Origin: UBA9619 sp964630665
GTDB lineage: Bacteria > Pseudomonadota > Gammaproteobacteria > Arenicellales > UBA868
Direction of reading: 5' to 3'
Length of the DNA: 16,202 nt
NCBI GenBank assembly: GCA_964630665.1
Contig: CAZVVN010000071.1
Span: 1 to 16,202, forward strand
Position numbers and translations under genes: made by a program. Positions 1 through 6,870 of this stretch are shown here, in pieces. The notes under the pieces are model-generated. The model worked only from the letters and a program-made list of their open reading frames with translations. It was not told the DNA's origin and made no database searches. Positions within the stretch are counted from its first letter, which is position 1. Each line of letters opens with the position of its first letter.

Positions 1-109
1 GAGAACATAATATTACGCAAGCAAATCAAAGGGGGTGGGTGGGGGTATCAATTACTGGCAAATTTGATCCGCGCCTTTCTTGTTGACGCTGTTGCATCAA
101 ATAATGCTT

Positions 110-127
110 GCCACAAATACGCCACAA
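110..127. repeat. 7-bp direct repeat, 11-bp period
   Basis: GCCACAA occurs at 110-116 and again at 121-127, so the two copies lie one DNA helical turn apart. Tandem half-sites with this spacing can be bound by dimeric regulators on one face of the helix. With only two copies of seven bases, chance is also possible, and no regulator is encoded nearby in the window. Confidence 0.3.
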
Positions 128-147
128 TTTATTACAACAATATGGAC

Positions 148-165
148 TATGCGCAGTAGCGCATA
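148..165. promoter_or_regulatory. Perfect inverted repeat, possible operator or hairpin
   Basis: TATGCGC (148-154) and GCGCATA (159-165) are exact reverse complements separated by the four bases AGTA. The stem would form equally well in RNA from either strand. There is no T-tract on either side, so it is not a typical intrinsic terminator. A protein-binding operator or a transcript 3'-end stabiliser for the minus-strand gene ending at 228 are both possible. Confidence 0.35.
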
Positions 166-227
166 ATCACCATTTGCGATAGGCTATAACCTGAAGAAGC
201 GGAAAAGGGAATGCAATAACACTGCTA

Positions 228-992
228 TTACAGTACGGTGTAGTCTGGACGGGTCGCGCACGCGGGGCAGGTTGGATTGCGCGGCAGTGTAATAGTCTGC
301 CACTCCATGGCAACCCCATCGAGGATCAACAGTCGCCCGCACAACCCGTCACCGGTCCCTAACAGCACATTAAGCGTTTCCAGAGCCTGGGTCGTCCCGA
401 CCACCCCGACGATGGGTGCGATCACACCTTCCATCGCGCAGGTCGCACCTTCTAAGTTGGTATCCGGATACAGGCACCGATAACAGGGACTGCCGGAGTT
501 TTGTGGGACGAACGTTGAGACCTGCCCCTCCCAGCGTATTGCTGCGCCGGACACCAGCGGCGTACCGGTCAGAAGACTGACACGGTTGAGTTCAAAGCGA
601 GAAGGAAAATTATCGGTGCAGTCGACCACCACGTCGGCCTGATTAAATTCATCGGTCAGTTCGGCACCATCGAGTTCATAGTCGAACGTCTTAACTGACA
701 CTTCCGGGTTGAGCCGCAACAGGGTCTCGCGTGCCGAATCCGCTTTGAGTTCGTTGATGGAGGCGTGGGTATGGACGATCTGGCGCTGCAGGTTTGATTC
801 ATCGACCCGGTCGTAGTCACTGATCACCAATTCACCGACACCGGCTGCAGCCAGGTACATCGAAACCGGTGATCCCAGCCCACCCATGCCGATGATCAGC
901 ACCCGTGCCTCCAGTAACCGGTCTTGCCCGGCCTCACCGACCTGAGGTAGCTTGATCTGCCGGTTGTAGCGTTCGATCTGACTGGGTCGCAT
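228..992 (-). CDS. moeB: MoeB/ThiF-family adenylyltransferase (E1-like)
   Basis: Predicted 254-residue E1-like enzyme that adenylates the C-terminal glycine of a ubiquitin-like sulfur carrier (MoaD in molybdopterin synthesis, or ThiS in thiamine synthesis) in the cytoplasm. Visible features are the nucleotide loop GMGGLGS (residues 35-41), the acidic strand SDYDRVDESNLQRQ (58-71) with its N and R, K83, DCTDN (125-129), zinc cysteine pairs C170/C173 and C242/C245, and C185 in a TCAMEGV context like the MoeB conserved cysteine. PLVSGAAIR...GQ at about 145-157 follows E. coli MoeB more than ThiF, while CYRCLYPD is shared with ThiF, so the exact partner is unsure. I chose the ATG at 992 because homology starts at once (RYNRQ-type motif); an in-frame start at 1157 would add 55 unrelated residues and fill the divergent promoter region shared with the next gene. 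No MoaD or ThiS gene is in the window. Confidence 0.88.
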   Translation of the reverse strand: MRPSQIERYNRQIKLPQVGEAGQDRLLEARVLIIGMGGLGSPVSMYLAAAGVGELVISDYDRVDESNLQRQIVHTHASINELKADSARETLLRLNPEVSVKTFDYELDGAELTDEFNQADVVVDCTDNFPSRFELNRVSLLTGTPLVSGAAIRWEGQVSTFVPQNSGSPCYRCLYPDTNLEGATCAMEGVIAPIVGVVGTTQALETLNVLLGTGDGLCGRLLILDGVAMEWQTITLPRNPTCPACATRPDYTVL

Positions 993-1161
993 CACAAGTT
1001 CGCTGTGAAAGCCCTCAAAGAAGAACAATGCCCTAATTGTGCCTCGACTGGGGGATCTCTGGCTAATATCTTCTTCTCGAGTGTCCTTACGGTCATAATC
1101 AGAAGTGGTGGCGATGTGAAGGGCGCCGGCGGCAACCTCCTCGAATCTGAGAGACAAATCA
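993..1161. promoter_or_regulatory. Divergent promoter region
   Basis: This 169-bp gap separates two genes transcribed away from each other and must hold both promoters. On the plus strand CATAAT at 1094-1099 could serve as a -10 element for the dehydrogenase gene starting at 1162, but the hexamer 17 bp upstream (TTCTTC) is a poor -35. No clear operator palindrome is visible. Confidence 0.35.
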
Positions 1162-2115
1162 ATGCAATTTGCAATTTACGGCGCCGGCGGGCTCGGCGCT
1201 TATTACGGGGCGCGGCTCACAGAAGCTGGGCATGATGTCGGGCTCATCGCCCGCGGTGCGCATCTTCAGGCCATTCAGGATCATGGCCTGACGATACACA
1301 GTCCGGTCGGTGACGTGCACCTGCCACGACCGACCGCGACAAGCGATCCAGCGGACCTCGGCAAGGTCGATGTGGTGGTGGTAGCGGTGAAGACCTGGCA
1401 AGTAGTGGAAATACTGCAGACCATGCGTCCACTGGTAGGAAACCGAACACTGATTGTTCCTTTCCTGAACGGGGTCGAGGCATCTGACCAGCTGGCAGCA
1501 GCTTACGGAAAAGACCGGCTGCTGGGTGGCCTGTCTCGAATTTTCTGCGAAATCCAGTCGCCAGGCGTGATTCGCCATCTCAATCCGGGGGCCTATGTCG
1601 AGTTTGGTGAACTGGACGGCAGGTTGACCGAGCGCGTGGAATCACTGTGCGAGGCGTTTATGGCTGCTGGTGTGGAAACCAAAGCCAGTAAGAATATCCG
1701 TACGGCCCTTTGGGAGAAGTTGCTGATGGTCGGCTCCTGGGCCGGCCTGGGCGCGTTGTCCCGGAGCACGCTGGGTGAGGTCTGTGCGCAGCCTGAGTTG
1801 CGCGCGCTGGTAGATCGGGCCATGGATGAAGGTATTCAGGTGGGCGAGAGCCGGGGTTACCCTCTGGACAAAAACCTCAAGGAAAATCTGTGGGCGCTTT
1901 ACCAGAACTTGTCCTACGACACCACCGCCTCGCTGATGCGGGACATCCTGGACGGCAGACCGTCAGAACTCGATGCCTGGAACGGAGCGATTGTCCGCTT
2001 CGGCAAGCAGGCCGGTGTCCCGACTCCGGTGCACGAGTTCACCTACCACGCACTGTTGCCCATGGAGCGTCGGGCCCGAGGAGAAGTCTTGAATACAGCA
2101 TCAAAGATCGGTTGA
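1162..2115 (+). CDS. Ketopantoate reductase-family dehydrogenase (PanE/ApbA-like)
   Basis: Protein of 317 residues of the 2-dehydropantoate 2-reductase family, which reduces ketopantoate to pantoate with NADPH on the way to coenzyme A. Seen: Rossmann loop GAGGLG (7-12) after the first beta strand, FLNGVE (101-106) with the family asparagine, K186 in an LWEKLL helix matching the catalytic lysine, and the C-terminal helix SELDAWNGAI (268-277) followed by GVPTPV (285-290). The two asparagines that follow the lysine in E. coli PanE (pattern K-x3-N-x3-N) are V190 and A194 here, in a VGSWAGLGALSR segment. This suggests a paralogue with a different 2-keto acid substrate rather than the committed pantothenate enzyme. 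GAGAG about eight bases before the ATG is an acceptable ribosome binding site. It is divergent from the MoeB-like gene and has no operon partner. Confidence 0.85.
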   Translation: MQFAIYGAGGLGAYYGARLTEAGHDVGLIARGAHLQAIQDHGLTIHSPVGDVHLPRPTATSDPADLGKVDVVVVAVKTWQVVEILQTMRPLVGNRTLIVPFLNGVEASDQLAAAYGKDRLLGGLSRIFCEIQSPGVIRHLNPGAYVEFGELDGRLTERVESLCEAFMAAGVETKASKNIRTALWEKLLMVGSWAGLGALSRSTLGEVCAQPELRALVDRAMDEGIQVGESRGYPLDKNLKENLWALYQNLSYDTTASLMRDILDGRPSELDAWNGAIVRFGKQAGVPTPVHEFTYHALLPMERRARGEVLNTASKIG

Positions 2116-2266
2116 CGGGGTGCATCCGTTAGAAGTCTTGAGCGAATCTGTCAGTCAGCGCTACCCGACCGGATCTTTTTCGAGGCCATGATGGATATGC
2201 TGGACCGGGAGTTGCCAGGTTATGCCGACTCATTCTCCAAAGTTATAGACTCATCGGGCTATTTGA
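2116..2266. other. Convergent intergenic stretch with possible coding remnant
   Basis: Two genes converge on this 151-bp gap, but I see no strong hairpin plus T-run; a short TTTTT lies at 2176-2180 without a good stem before it. The plus-strand frame continuous with the upstream dehydrogenase, beyond its TGA, stays open, and from about 2170 to 2266 gives a protein-like stretch (DRIFFEAMMDMLDRELPGY and onward, with an ATG at 2188). It then runs antisense into the epimerase gene as an arginine-rich shadow. This may be a gene remnant or chance. Confidence 0.25.
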
Positions 2267-3295
2267 TCAGTCAGTCGCTCCTGCGGACCAGAAATCAGGG
2301 TTCCGATCGAGCCACTGTTCAAAATCAGCGAACATTACGTCGACATCACTTGGCAGGCTGTGACCGAGGTCGTCACGCAAGCGGCCGGGATCGAGAGGCG
2401 GCCGATCGGTCGCTGAGTAAAGATCGATAGTGGCTGTTTCTTCCCGTTCCGCGAATCGGTAGCTGAAGGCGGGAAATCGACCGGCGAGTCGCTCACACCA
2501 GTCCGCCATGCTCCAGATTCGGCCCGAAGTAATGTTGTACAGGTCGTAACGGGGACCCTCAACATCGATCAGCAGCAGCAGAGCATGGGCAACATCCCGG
2601 CTGTAGGTCCAGTCCCGGCACTCGCGCCGGGCCAGAATGACGTTCTCGCCCCGTTGCGCGGCGACCGACGCCTGCATCGGTGCGCTCAGCGTGTCCCGGA
2701 ACCCGGTATCGCGTTCCCAGGGGCCAAAAATCGAGCTCAGGCGCACGCTCAGCGCATCGAGTCCGGTCAGTTCTGCGATCCTGCGCAGCGTGATTTCAGA
2801 GGCGAGCTTACTCACCGAATAAAGCGTGCTGGGATGTTCCCGGGAGTGGGCTTCATGCAGCGCGCCAGGCCCGCTCTGTACAGGTAATCCGTAAGCTGCA
2901 CCGGAGCTGATGTTGAGCAGTCGCCGAACACCGGTTTTCGCAGCGGATTTCGCCACACTGGCAAGCCCCAGCAGGTTAACCGAAAGTACGCTCTCGGGCG
3001 CTTCCCGTTCGCGTTCGGGTCCAGAAGTGATGGTCGCCCCGTAGAAGACCTGCGTGATCTGTTGGTCTGAAAGGGTGTCGGCTACGGCCTCCTGGTCAGT
3101 CACACTCCCGCGGACCTGTGTCCAGGAGCCCGGCAGTGAATCGAAACATCGTTGCGCAGCTTCGGGAACACTGCCTGTGTCATAGATCACGACGCCCTGG
3201 CCCTGGCGGAGGATTGCTTCGGCTAAATTCAGACCGATAAAGCCGGCGCCACCCGCAATGAGTGAATTCATCTGTGTAGGGAGCGAGCGCTTCAT
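2267..3295 (-). CDS. NAD-dependent epimerase/dehydratase-family protein
   Basis: Extended short-chain dehydrogenase of up to 342 residues. Seen: N-terminal NAD loop GGAGFIG (15-21), a serine-rich strand NISSGAAYG (128-136), catalytic pair Y159 and K163 in YSVSK, then an SSIFGPWERDTGF segment and DWTYSRDVAHAL, both typical of nucleotide-sugar epimerases and of acyclic sugar-acid dehydrogenases such as the DenD type. It is last in the minus-strand operon, six bases after the stop of the DUF6817 gene, which argues for coupled translation. The start may be the ATG at 3295 or the one at 3271 (residue 9, just before the first beta strand); neither has a clear Shine-Dalgarno sequence. With an amidohydrolase and an acetyltransferase as partners, its substrate may be a sugar acid or another polyhydroxy compound, but nothing in the sequence fixes this. 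Confidence 0.85.
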   Translation of the reverse strand: MKRSLPTQMNSLIAGGAGFIGLNLAEAILRQGQGVVIYDTGSVPEAAQRCFDSLPGSWTQVRGSVTDQEAVADTLSDQQITQVFYGATITSGPEREREAPESVLSVNLLGLASVAKSAAKTGVRRLLNISSGAAYGLPVQSGPGALHEAHSREHPSTLYSVSKLASEITLRRIAELTGLDALSVRLSSIFGPWERDTGFRDTLSAPMQASVAAQRGENVILARRECRDWTYSRDVAHALLLLIDVEGPRYDLYNITSGRIWSMADWCERLAGRFPAFSYRFAEREETATIDLYSATDRPPLDPGRLRDDLGHSLPSDVDVMFADFEQWLDRNPDFWSAGATD

Positions 3296-3301
3296 CGGCG
3301 G

Positions 3302-3886
3302 TCAGCGACTGACGCCCTCGGGCCAGAGATATTCGTCGAACCAGATCTGTTCAGGTGCGGTGTTGAACACCGTTTCGTATTTTGACAGTGCGATCCCGCC
3401 CAGACGTTCGGCAATGTTACGGTAGCCCCTGCGCCGATAGTCCCATCCGCCAGCGCGGGAAACCTGCTCGAGCCAGTCGCACAGGTGCATTTGGCACAGG
3501 TGGTCGAATATTTTGGTACTGATACTGACTACGGTTCCGCTGAAACGGTCGTCAATGGTGTGAGGTCCATTGGCCTGGGTGATCTGCGCGTCAAAAGGGC
3601 GGCGTCTCAGTGCACAGTTCAGATAGCACAGGGTTTCTGCCTGTTCGCCGATCATCGACTTGATTTCGTTGCGCCTGGATACGGGCAGGGTAAAATCCTG
3701 AAAGATCTCGGTGCCGTAGATCGAGTGAAATAGCCCGGCGCGTGCAGTTTCTTCGTCCCAGCCCCAGGATTTGAGGTCCCGGTAGACACCGATGGCGTGT
3801 GCCAGGTAAGAGCCTCCACTGTGCGCGATGCCTGCCGCTTCCTCGTGTAGAAAATACTGTGTTAGTTCTTTAATGGGCTGCATCAT
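3302..3886 (-). CDS. DUF6817 (HD-like) domain protein, function unknown
   Basis: Protein of 194 residues that I recognise, from memory of the family pattern, as a DUF6817-type protein. This poorly characterised family has histidines spaced as in all-helical HD/MIOX-like metal proteins. Seen: AHSGGSYLAH (21-30, with H22 and H30), AGLFHSIYGTEIF (50-62, with H54 and E60), RRNEIKSMIGEQAE (71-84) and a C-terminal helical part with H129, H134 and D137. The spaced H/H/H...D pattern suggests a metal site, which is inference. No signal peptide or membrane segment. It starts 13 bases after the M20 gene with AAGAG just before tandem ATGs, and ends six bases before the epimerase gene, so all three should share one transcript. 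A role in the same catabolic step, for example oxygenase or phosphohydrolase chemistry on a polyhydroxy compound, is possible but unproven. Confidence 0.75.
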   Translation of the reverse strand: MMQPIKELTQYFLHEEAAGIAHSGGSYLAHAIGVYRDLKSWGWDEETARAGLFHSIYGTEIFQDFTLPVSRRNEIKSMIGEQAETLCYLNCALRRRPFDAQITQANGPHTIDDRFSGTVVSISTKIFDHLCQMHLCDWLEQVSRAGGWDYRRRGYRNIAERLGGIALSKYETVFNTAPEQIWFDEYLWPEGVSR

Positions 3887-3899
3887 CAGACTCTTGAAT

Positions 3900-5231
3900 T
3901 CATTCTGAGTCAGGTGTAAAGCGGGTCGTCTGCATCATGTCCCGGTTGAATTTAAGATATTCGTCTTTGGTCAGTTTCGGCCGCGTATTGGCGAGAATTT
4001 CTCGACCTTTTCTGCTGTTCTCTCCAAGAACATCGATGGCTGTCATGGCCAGCAGTTTGGCCATGTTCACATAGACCGCTTCTTTATCTTCCATTAAATA
4101 GTCGTTCCCGTGTCCGGTGCCAGAGGCGCCGAAGATGTAAGGGTGGGTGACCGGCATGATATGGCCGAGGTCTCCCATGTCCGTCGAGCCGGTACGGTGT
4201 TCCTCGACGTAGAATTGGTCTTCACCGTACAGGGACTTGACGTTCTCTCCCCAGAGTTCACTCATAGTGGGATCGTTGGTCTGGGGTAGATAACCCGGGG
4301 TGGTTTCGATCTCGACCGTTGCGCCTATCGCCATGGCTGCGCCTCGGACGGCCCGATCAACCTTCTGGTTGGCATCTACGATGCCCTCCAATGTTCGGCC
4401 GCGAACAAAGGTCTCGATCACGACCTCCGCCGGTACGGCACTCACTGCTTCACCTCCCTTGGTGATAATGGGATGGATCCGGATAGTGTCTTCGTCATAG
4501 AAGGTCTCGCGTAGCAGTGCAATTGCGGTCATGGCGAGGTTTGCCGCATTTAGGGCATTGATCCCAGCCTGGGGTCTGGCACCGGCATGCGATGCCCTGC
4601 CCAGAAAACGGATCTTCTTGATGATTGCGCCGTTCGATGAATTGGCAACATGTGAGGCCACATGGTCGTTCTTGGTGTGGCACATCAGCGCCAGGTCGAC
4701 ATCGTCGAAGTGCCCCCGGCGTATAAACTCGGCCTTTCCGGTCAGGAACTCGATCTTGCCTTCTTCCCGCAGGCCCAGCCGGTATCCGACTTCAATCATC
4801 TCTTCGGCCGGAACAGCAATAAACGTGAGCGATCCCCCCAGATGAGGGACCACATCACCCTGCAGGAGTCCCATCGCAGAACCCAGCATGCCGGCGATCT
4901 GGGCATTGTGACCGCAGGCGTGAGCCGCAGCTGTTTCAGCGTCGGCATAAGGATGATCAGAGATTCGCAGGCTGTCGAGTTCCCCGATCAATGCCAGCGT
5001 CGGCCCTTCGTTACGGCCGGTCAGTTTGGATTTGACCCCCGTGATTGCAAGCCCGCTCTGGATCTCGAGCCCGACGTTCTGCATGGTTTCTGCGACCAGC
5101 CCTTCGGTCTTGAACTCGCGAAACCCGGTTTCAGGGTTACGCAGTATTGTCTCACCGATGGAAATGATGTCATCGTGCCTGGCATCAATTGCGGCACAGG
5201 CCTGGGCCTTGAGTTGTTCGTTGCTGATCAT
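3900..5231 (-). CDS. M20-family amidohydrolase (AbgB-like)
   Basis: Zinc-dependent amidohydrolase of 443 residues of the M20D group (AbgB, IAA-amino-acid hydrolases), which cleaves N-acyl or N-aroyl amino acids and related amides. Seen: GELDSL (83-88), metal motif HACGHN (104-109) with C106 and H108, PAEE (141-144) with the catalytic and ligand glutamates, H185 in MCHTKND, the dimerisation-domain motif GRASHAGARPQAGINALNA (211-229), and the C-terminal GSTDMGD (348-354) with H374 in TGHGND. The HN rather than HDxH ending of the first motif, and the STD.GD motif, follow AbgB. I chose the ATG at 5231: homology begins within a few residues, and AGG lies about 14 bases upstream. A GTG at 5318 would add 29 residues of no recognisable character. 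It is second in the operon after the acetyltransferase gene. A link with HyuAB ring-opening products is inference. Confidence 0.88.
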   Translation of the reverse strand: MISNEQLKAQACAAIDARHDDIISIGETILRNPETGFREFKTEGLVAETMQNVGLEIQSGLAITGVKSKLTGRNEGPTLALIGELDSLRISDHPYADAETAAAHACGHNAQIAGMLGSAMGLLQGDVVPHLGGSLTFIAVPAEEMIEVGYRLGLREEGKIEFLTGKAEFIRRGHFDDVDLALMCHTKNDHVASHVANSSNGAIIKKIRFLGRASHAGARPQAGINALNAANLAMTAIALLRETFYDEDTIRIHPIITKGGEAVSAVPAEVVIETFVRGRTLEGIVDANQKVDRAVRGAAMAIGATVEIETTPGYLPQTNDPTMSELWGENVKSLYGEDQFYVEEHRTGSTDMGDLGHIMPVTHPYIFGASGTGHGNDYLMEDKEAVYVNMAKLLAMTAIDVLGENSRKGREILANTRPKLTKDEYLKFNRDMMQTTRFTPDSE

Positions 5232-5327
5232 GGGATGTCGAGTTACCTGGGAGCTGGAGGTCTGAAGTCTATCCCGACCTGAGACCAGATGCCGATCGGG
5301 CGGACGAAACACTTGCACAGTGTTGGA

Positions 5328-5789
5328 TCAGAACAGTTGTTCGTAAACACGGTAAGGTGTCTGGACCATGCCCATCTGCTTATAGACCTGCTGAGCGGCT
5401 GTGTTGTCTTTCTCCACGTAGAGGCGCAGCCCACAGACCTGTGTTTCTTGCCGGGCAAGGGTGTCTATTTCACGATAGAGGGCGCTGAAAACACCTGTGC
5501 GCCGGAAGGTCGGGCTCACGTAGACGCTCTGGATCCACCACCAGAGCCCATCTCGCCAGTCACTCCATTCCTGGGTGATCATCAAGGACCCAACAATTGA
5601 ATCTTCGGATTCGACCACCAGGTAAAAACCCTGCTCAGGCTGGTCAAACAATCGCGAAACACCGGCCCGGACGGTCTCCGGGTCCAGGGCATGATCTTCG
5701 GTTTCTCTGGCCATGGCAATGTTAAAGTGGGCGAGAGTTAGTGTATCTTTCGCGGTAGCCCGCCGAATGTTGAGCGTGGACAGTGTCAC
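5328..5789 (-). CDS. GNAT-family N-acetyltransferase
   Basis: GNAT protein of 153 residues that transfers an acetyl group from acetyl-CoA to an amine. Seen: acidic start helix region (ARETEDHALD, 27-36), the beta strand VVESEDSIVGSLM (58-70), motif A strand WIQSVYVSP (85-93), the acetyl-CoA pyrophosphate loop RRTGVFSAL (96-104; a Q/RxxGxG/A variant with V-F in place of G-x), and the motif B region LRLYVEKDNTAAQQVYKQMGM (121-141). The start is GTG with GAGG six bases upstream; the only later methionine (residue 26) would remove the first strand. It is the first gene of the four-gene minus-strand operon and stands divergent to the HIBADH-family gene. Its acceptor is unknown. A GNAT beside an amidohydrolase could form an acetylation/deacetylation pair, but this is inference. 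Confidence 0.85.
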   Translation of the reverse strand: MTLSTLNIRRATAKDTLTLAHFNIAMARETEDHALDPETVRAGVSRLFDQPEQGFYLVVESEDSIVGSLMITQEWSDWRDGLWWWIQSVYVSPTFRRTGVFSALYREIDTLARQETQVCGLRLYVEKDNTAAQQVYKQMGMVQTPYRVYEQLF

Positions 5790-5881
5790 GATGGCCTCGG
5801 GTGGTTTGGCATGAATGGAGTTGGCTGCTCGAGATAATACACATTAAGCTATGAACATTGGAGATCAGTGAGGTCACCGGA
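5790..5881. promoter_or_regulatory. Divergent promoter region between the two catabolic operons
   Basis: This 92-bp gap drives the four-gene minus-strand operon and the plus-strand hyu cluster in opposite directions, a layout that favours joint control. GATAAT at 5833-5838 is the best -10 candidate for the plus strand, but TTGGCA (5806-5811) is 21 bp away, too far for a standard pair. TTGGC recurs at 5821-5825. No convincing palindrome is visible. Confidence 0.35.
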
Positions 5882-6763
5882 ATGAATGGATCAGTCAAGC
5901 AGGTAACGTTTATTGGGCTCGGCGTGATGGGCTATCCGATGGCAGGACACTTGTCCAAAGCAGGCTATCCGGTCCGGGTGTACAACCGCACCGTTGAAAA
6001 GGCCCACAAGTGGGTTGAAGAATTCGGTGGAGAGTCTGCCGCCACACCAGCGGATGCCGCCGAGGGCTCGGATGTGGTTTTCGCCTGTGTCGGAAACGAT
6101 GACGATATCCGGGCTGTGACAGTGGACACGAGCGGTGCATTCCATGGTATGTCGACCGGCGCACATTTTGTCGATCACACCACAGCCTCAGCTGAAGTGG
6201 CGCGAGAGTTGTCGGCGGCTGCCGATGCCAAAGGGCTGCATTTTCTCGACGCCCCGGTATCCGGGGGCCAGGCCGGTGCTGAAAACGGCGTACTGACAGT
6301 TATGGTCGGTGGCGAGGCCAAGCCTTTCGCGCATGTCAGTCCGGTCATCGACAACTATGCCCGAGCCTGTCAGTTGATGGGACCGGTGGGAAACGGACAG
6401 CTGACCAAAATGGTCAATCAGATCGCTATTGCGGGGCTGGTACAGGGACTCTCAGAAGCGGTCAATTTCGCAGACAAGGCAAACCTGGACGTCAAGCAGG
6501 TTCTGGATGTGATCTCCAAAGGTGCTGCGCAGTCCTGGCAGATGGAGAACCGGGGAGTGACGATGCACGAGGACAAGTTCGAGTTCGGCTTTGCCGTGGA
6601 CTGGATGCGGAAAGACCTCGGGTTGTGCCTTGCCGAGGCAGAGCGCAACGGTGCCCTGTTGCCTGTCAGTGCGTTGGTGAACCAGTTTTATGCCTCGGTC
6701 CAGGCTCGTGGGGGTGGCCGCTGGGATACGTCGAGCTTGATCCGGTTGCTGAGGAAAACCTAG
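5882..6763 (+). CDS. 3-hydroxyisobutyrate dehydrogenase-family oxidoreductase
   Basis: NAD(P)-dependent beta-hydroxyacid dehydrogenase of 293 residues (family of MmsB, GarR and GlxR), oxidising a 3-hydroxy acid to a semialdehyde or the reverse. Seen: FIGLGVMGYPMAGHL (10-24) as the Rossmann loop, YNRT (34-37), substrate loop DAPVSGGQAGAENG (123-136), catalytic K176 in GNGQLTKMVNQ (171-181) with N180, and K244 in the WMRKDLGL helix. I chose the ATG at 5882, with GAGGT seven bases upstream; a TTG at 5858 would add eight residues. It is first in the plus-strand cluster, 107 bases before the threonine-aldolase-family gene. The usual partners in valine degradation (mmsA, acyl-CoA dehydrogenase) are absent, so a role on a hydroxy acid from the neighbouring pathway is more likely. 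Confidence 0.9.
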   Translation: MNGSVKQVTFIGLGVMGYPMAGHLSKAGYPVRVYNRTVEKAHKWVEEFGGESAATPADAAEGSDVVFACVGNDDDIRAVTVDTSGAFHGMSTGAHFVDHTTASAEVARELSAAADAKGLHFLDAPVSGGQAGAENGVLTVMVGGEAKPFAHVSPVIDNYARACQLMGPVGNGQLTKMVNQIAIAGLVQGLSEAVNFADKANLDVKQVLDVISKGAAQSWQMENRGVTMHEDKFEFGFAVDWMRKDLGLCLAEAERNGALLPVSALVNQFYASVQARGGGRWDTSSLIRLLRKT

Positions 6764-6870
6764 GCTGACCGAAGTGTCAAATTCGATAAGCGCATCAGCA
6801 GAAGGTTAATACGGTTGTCGGATGTTGTGCGGGGGCTATGGCGCCGTAGTGGGAGAACGGAGGAAACCAA

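Larger units (their letters stand above)
1..227. other. AT-rich intergenic leader, no gene seen
   Basis: No convincing coding frame is visible here, and the base composition is clearly more AT-rich than the genes that follow. It holds a G-rich run (about 31-45), a 7-bp direct repeat GCCACAA at 110-116 and 121-127, and a perfect inverted repeat at 148-165. The gene to its right ends at 228 on the minus strand, so this stretch is the downstream flank of that gene and perhaps the control region of a gene lying left of the window. I found no clear rho-independent terminator. Confidence 0.6.

Noticed and set aside
31..45. G-quadruplex candidate in the G-rich run
   Set aside because: Only three separate G-runs are present (5, 3 and 5 Gs), so a standard four-run, three-tetrad fold within one strand is not supported.
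990..1157. Upstream extension of the MoeB-like gene to 1157
   Set aside because: The 55 extra residues resemble nothing in the family, and the extension would leave only four bases between two divergent genes.
1159..1578. 139-residue minus-strand open frame opposite the ketopantoate reductase-family gene
   Set aside because: It overlaps the conserved Rossmann domain in antisense and is rich in H, W and C in a way typical of non-coding frames.
4662..5282. 206-residue plus-strand open frame opposite the M20 gene
   Set aside because: It is antisense to clear M20 metal motifs, has no domain-like pattern and no convincing ribosome binding site.
5232..5318. GTG start at 5318 for the M20 amidohydrolase
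   Set aside because: It adds 29 residues with no family match and lacks a Shine-Dalgarno sequence; kept only as a less likely alternative because it would shorten the gap to the acetyltransferase gene to nine bases.
6836..6849. Near-palindrome CTATGGCGCCGTAG before the threonine-aldolase-family gene
   Set aside because: One position pair is mismatched and the symmetric core GGCGCC is common in GC-rich DNA; no loop remains for an RNA hairpin.
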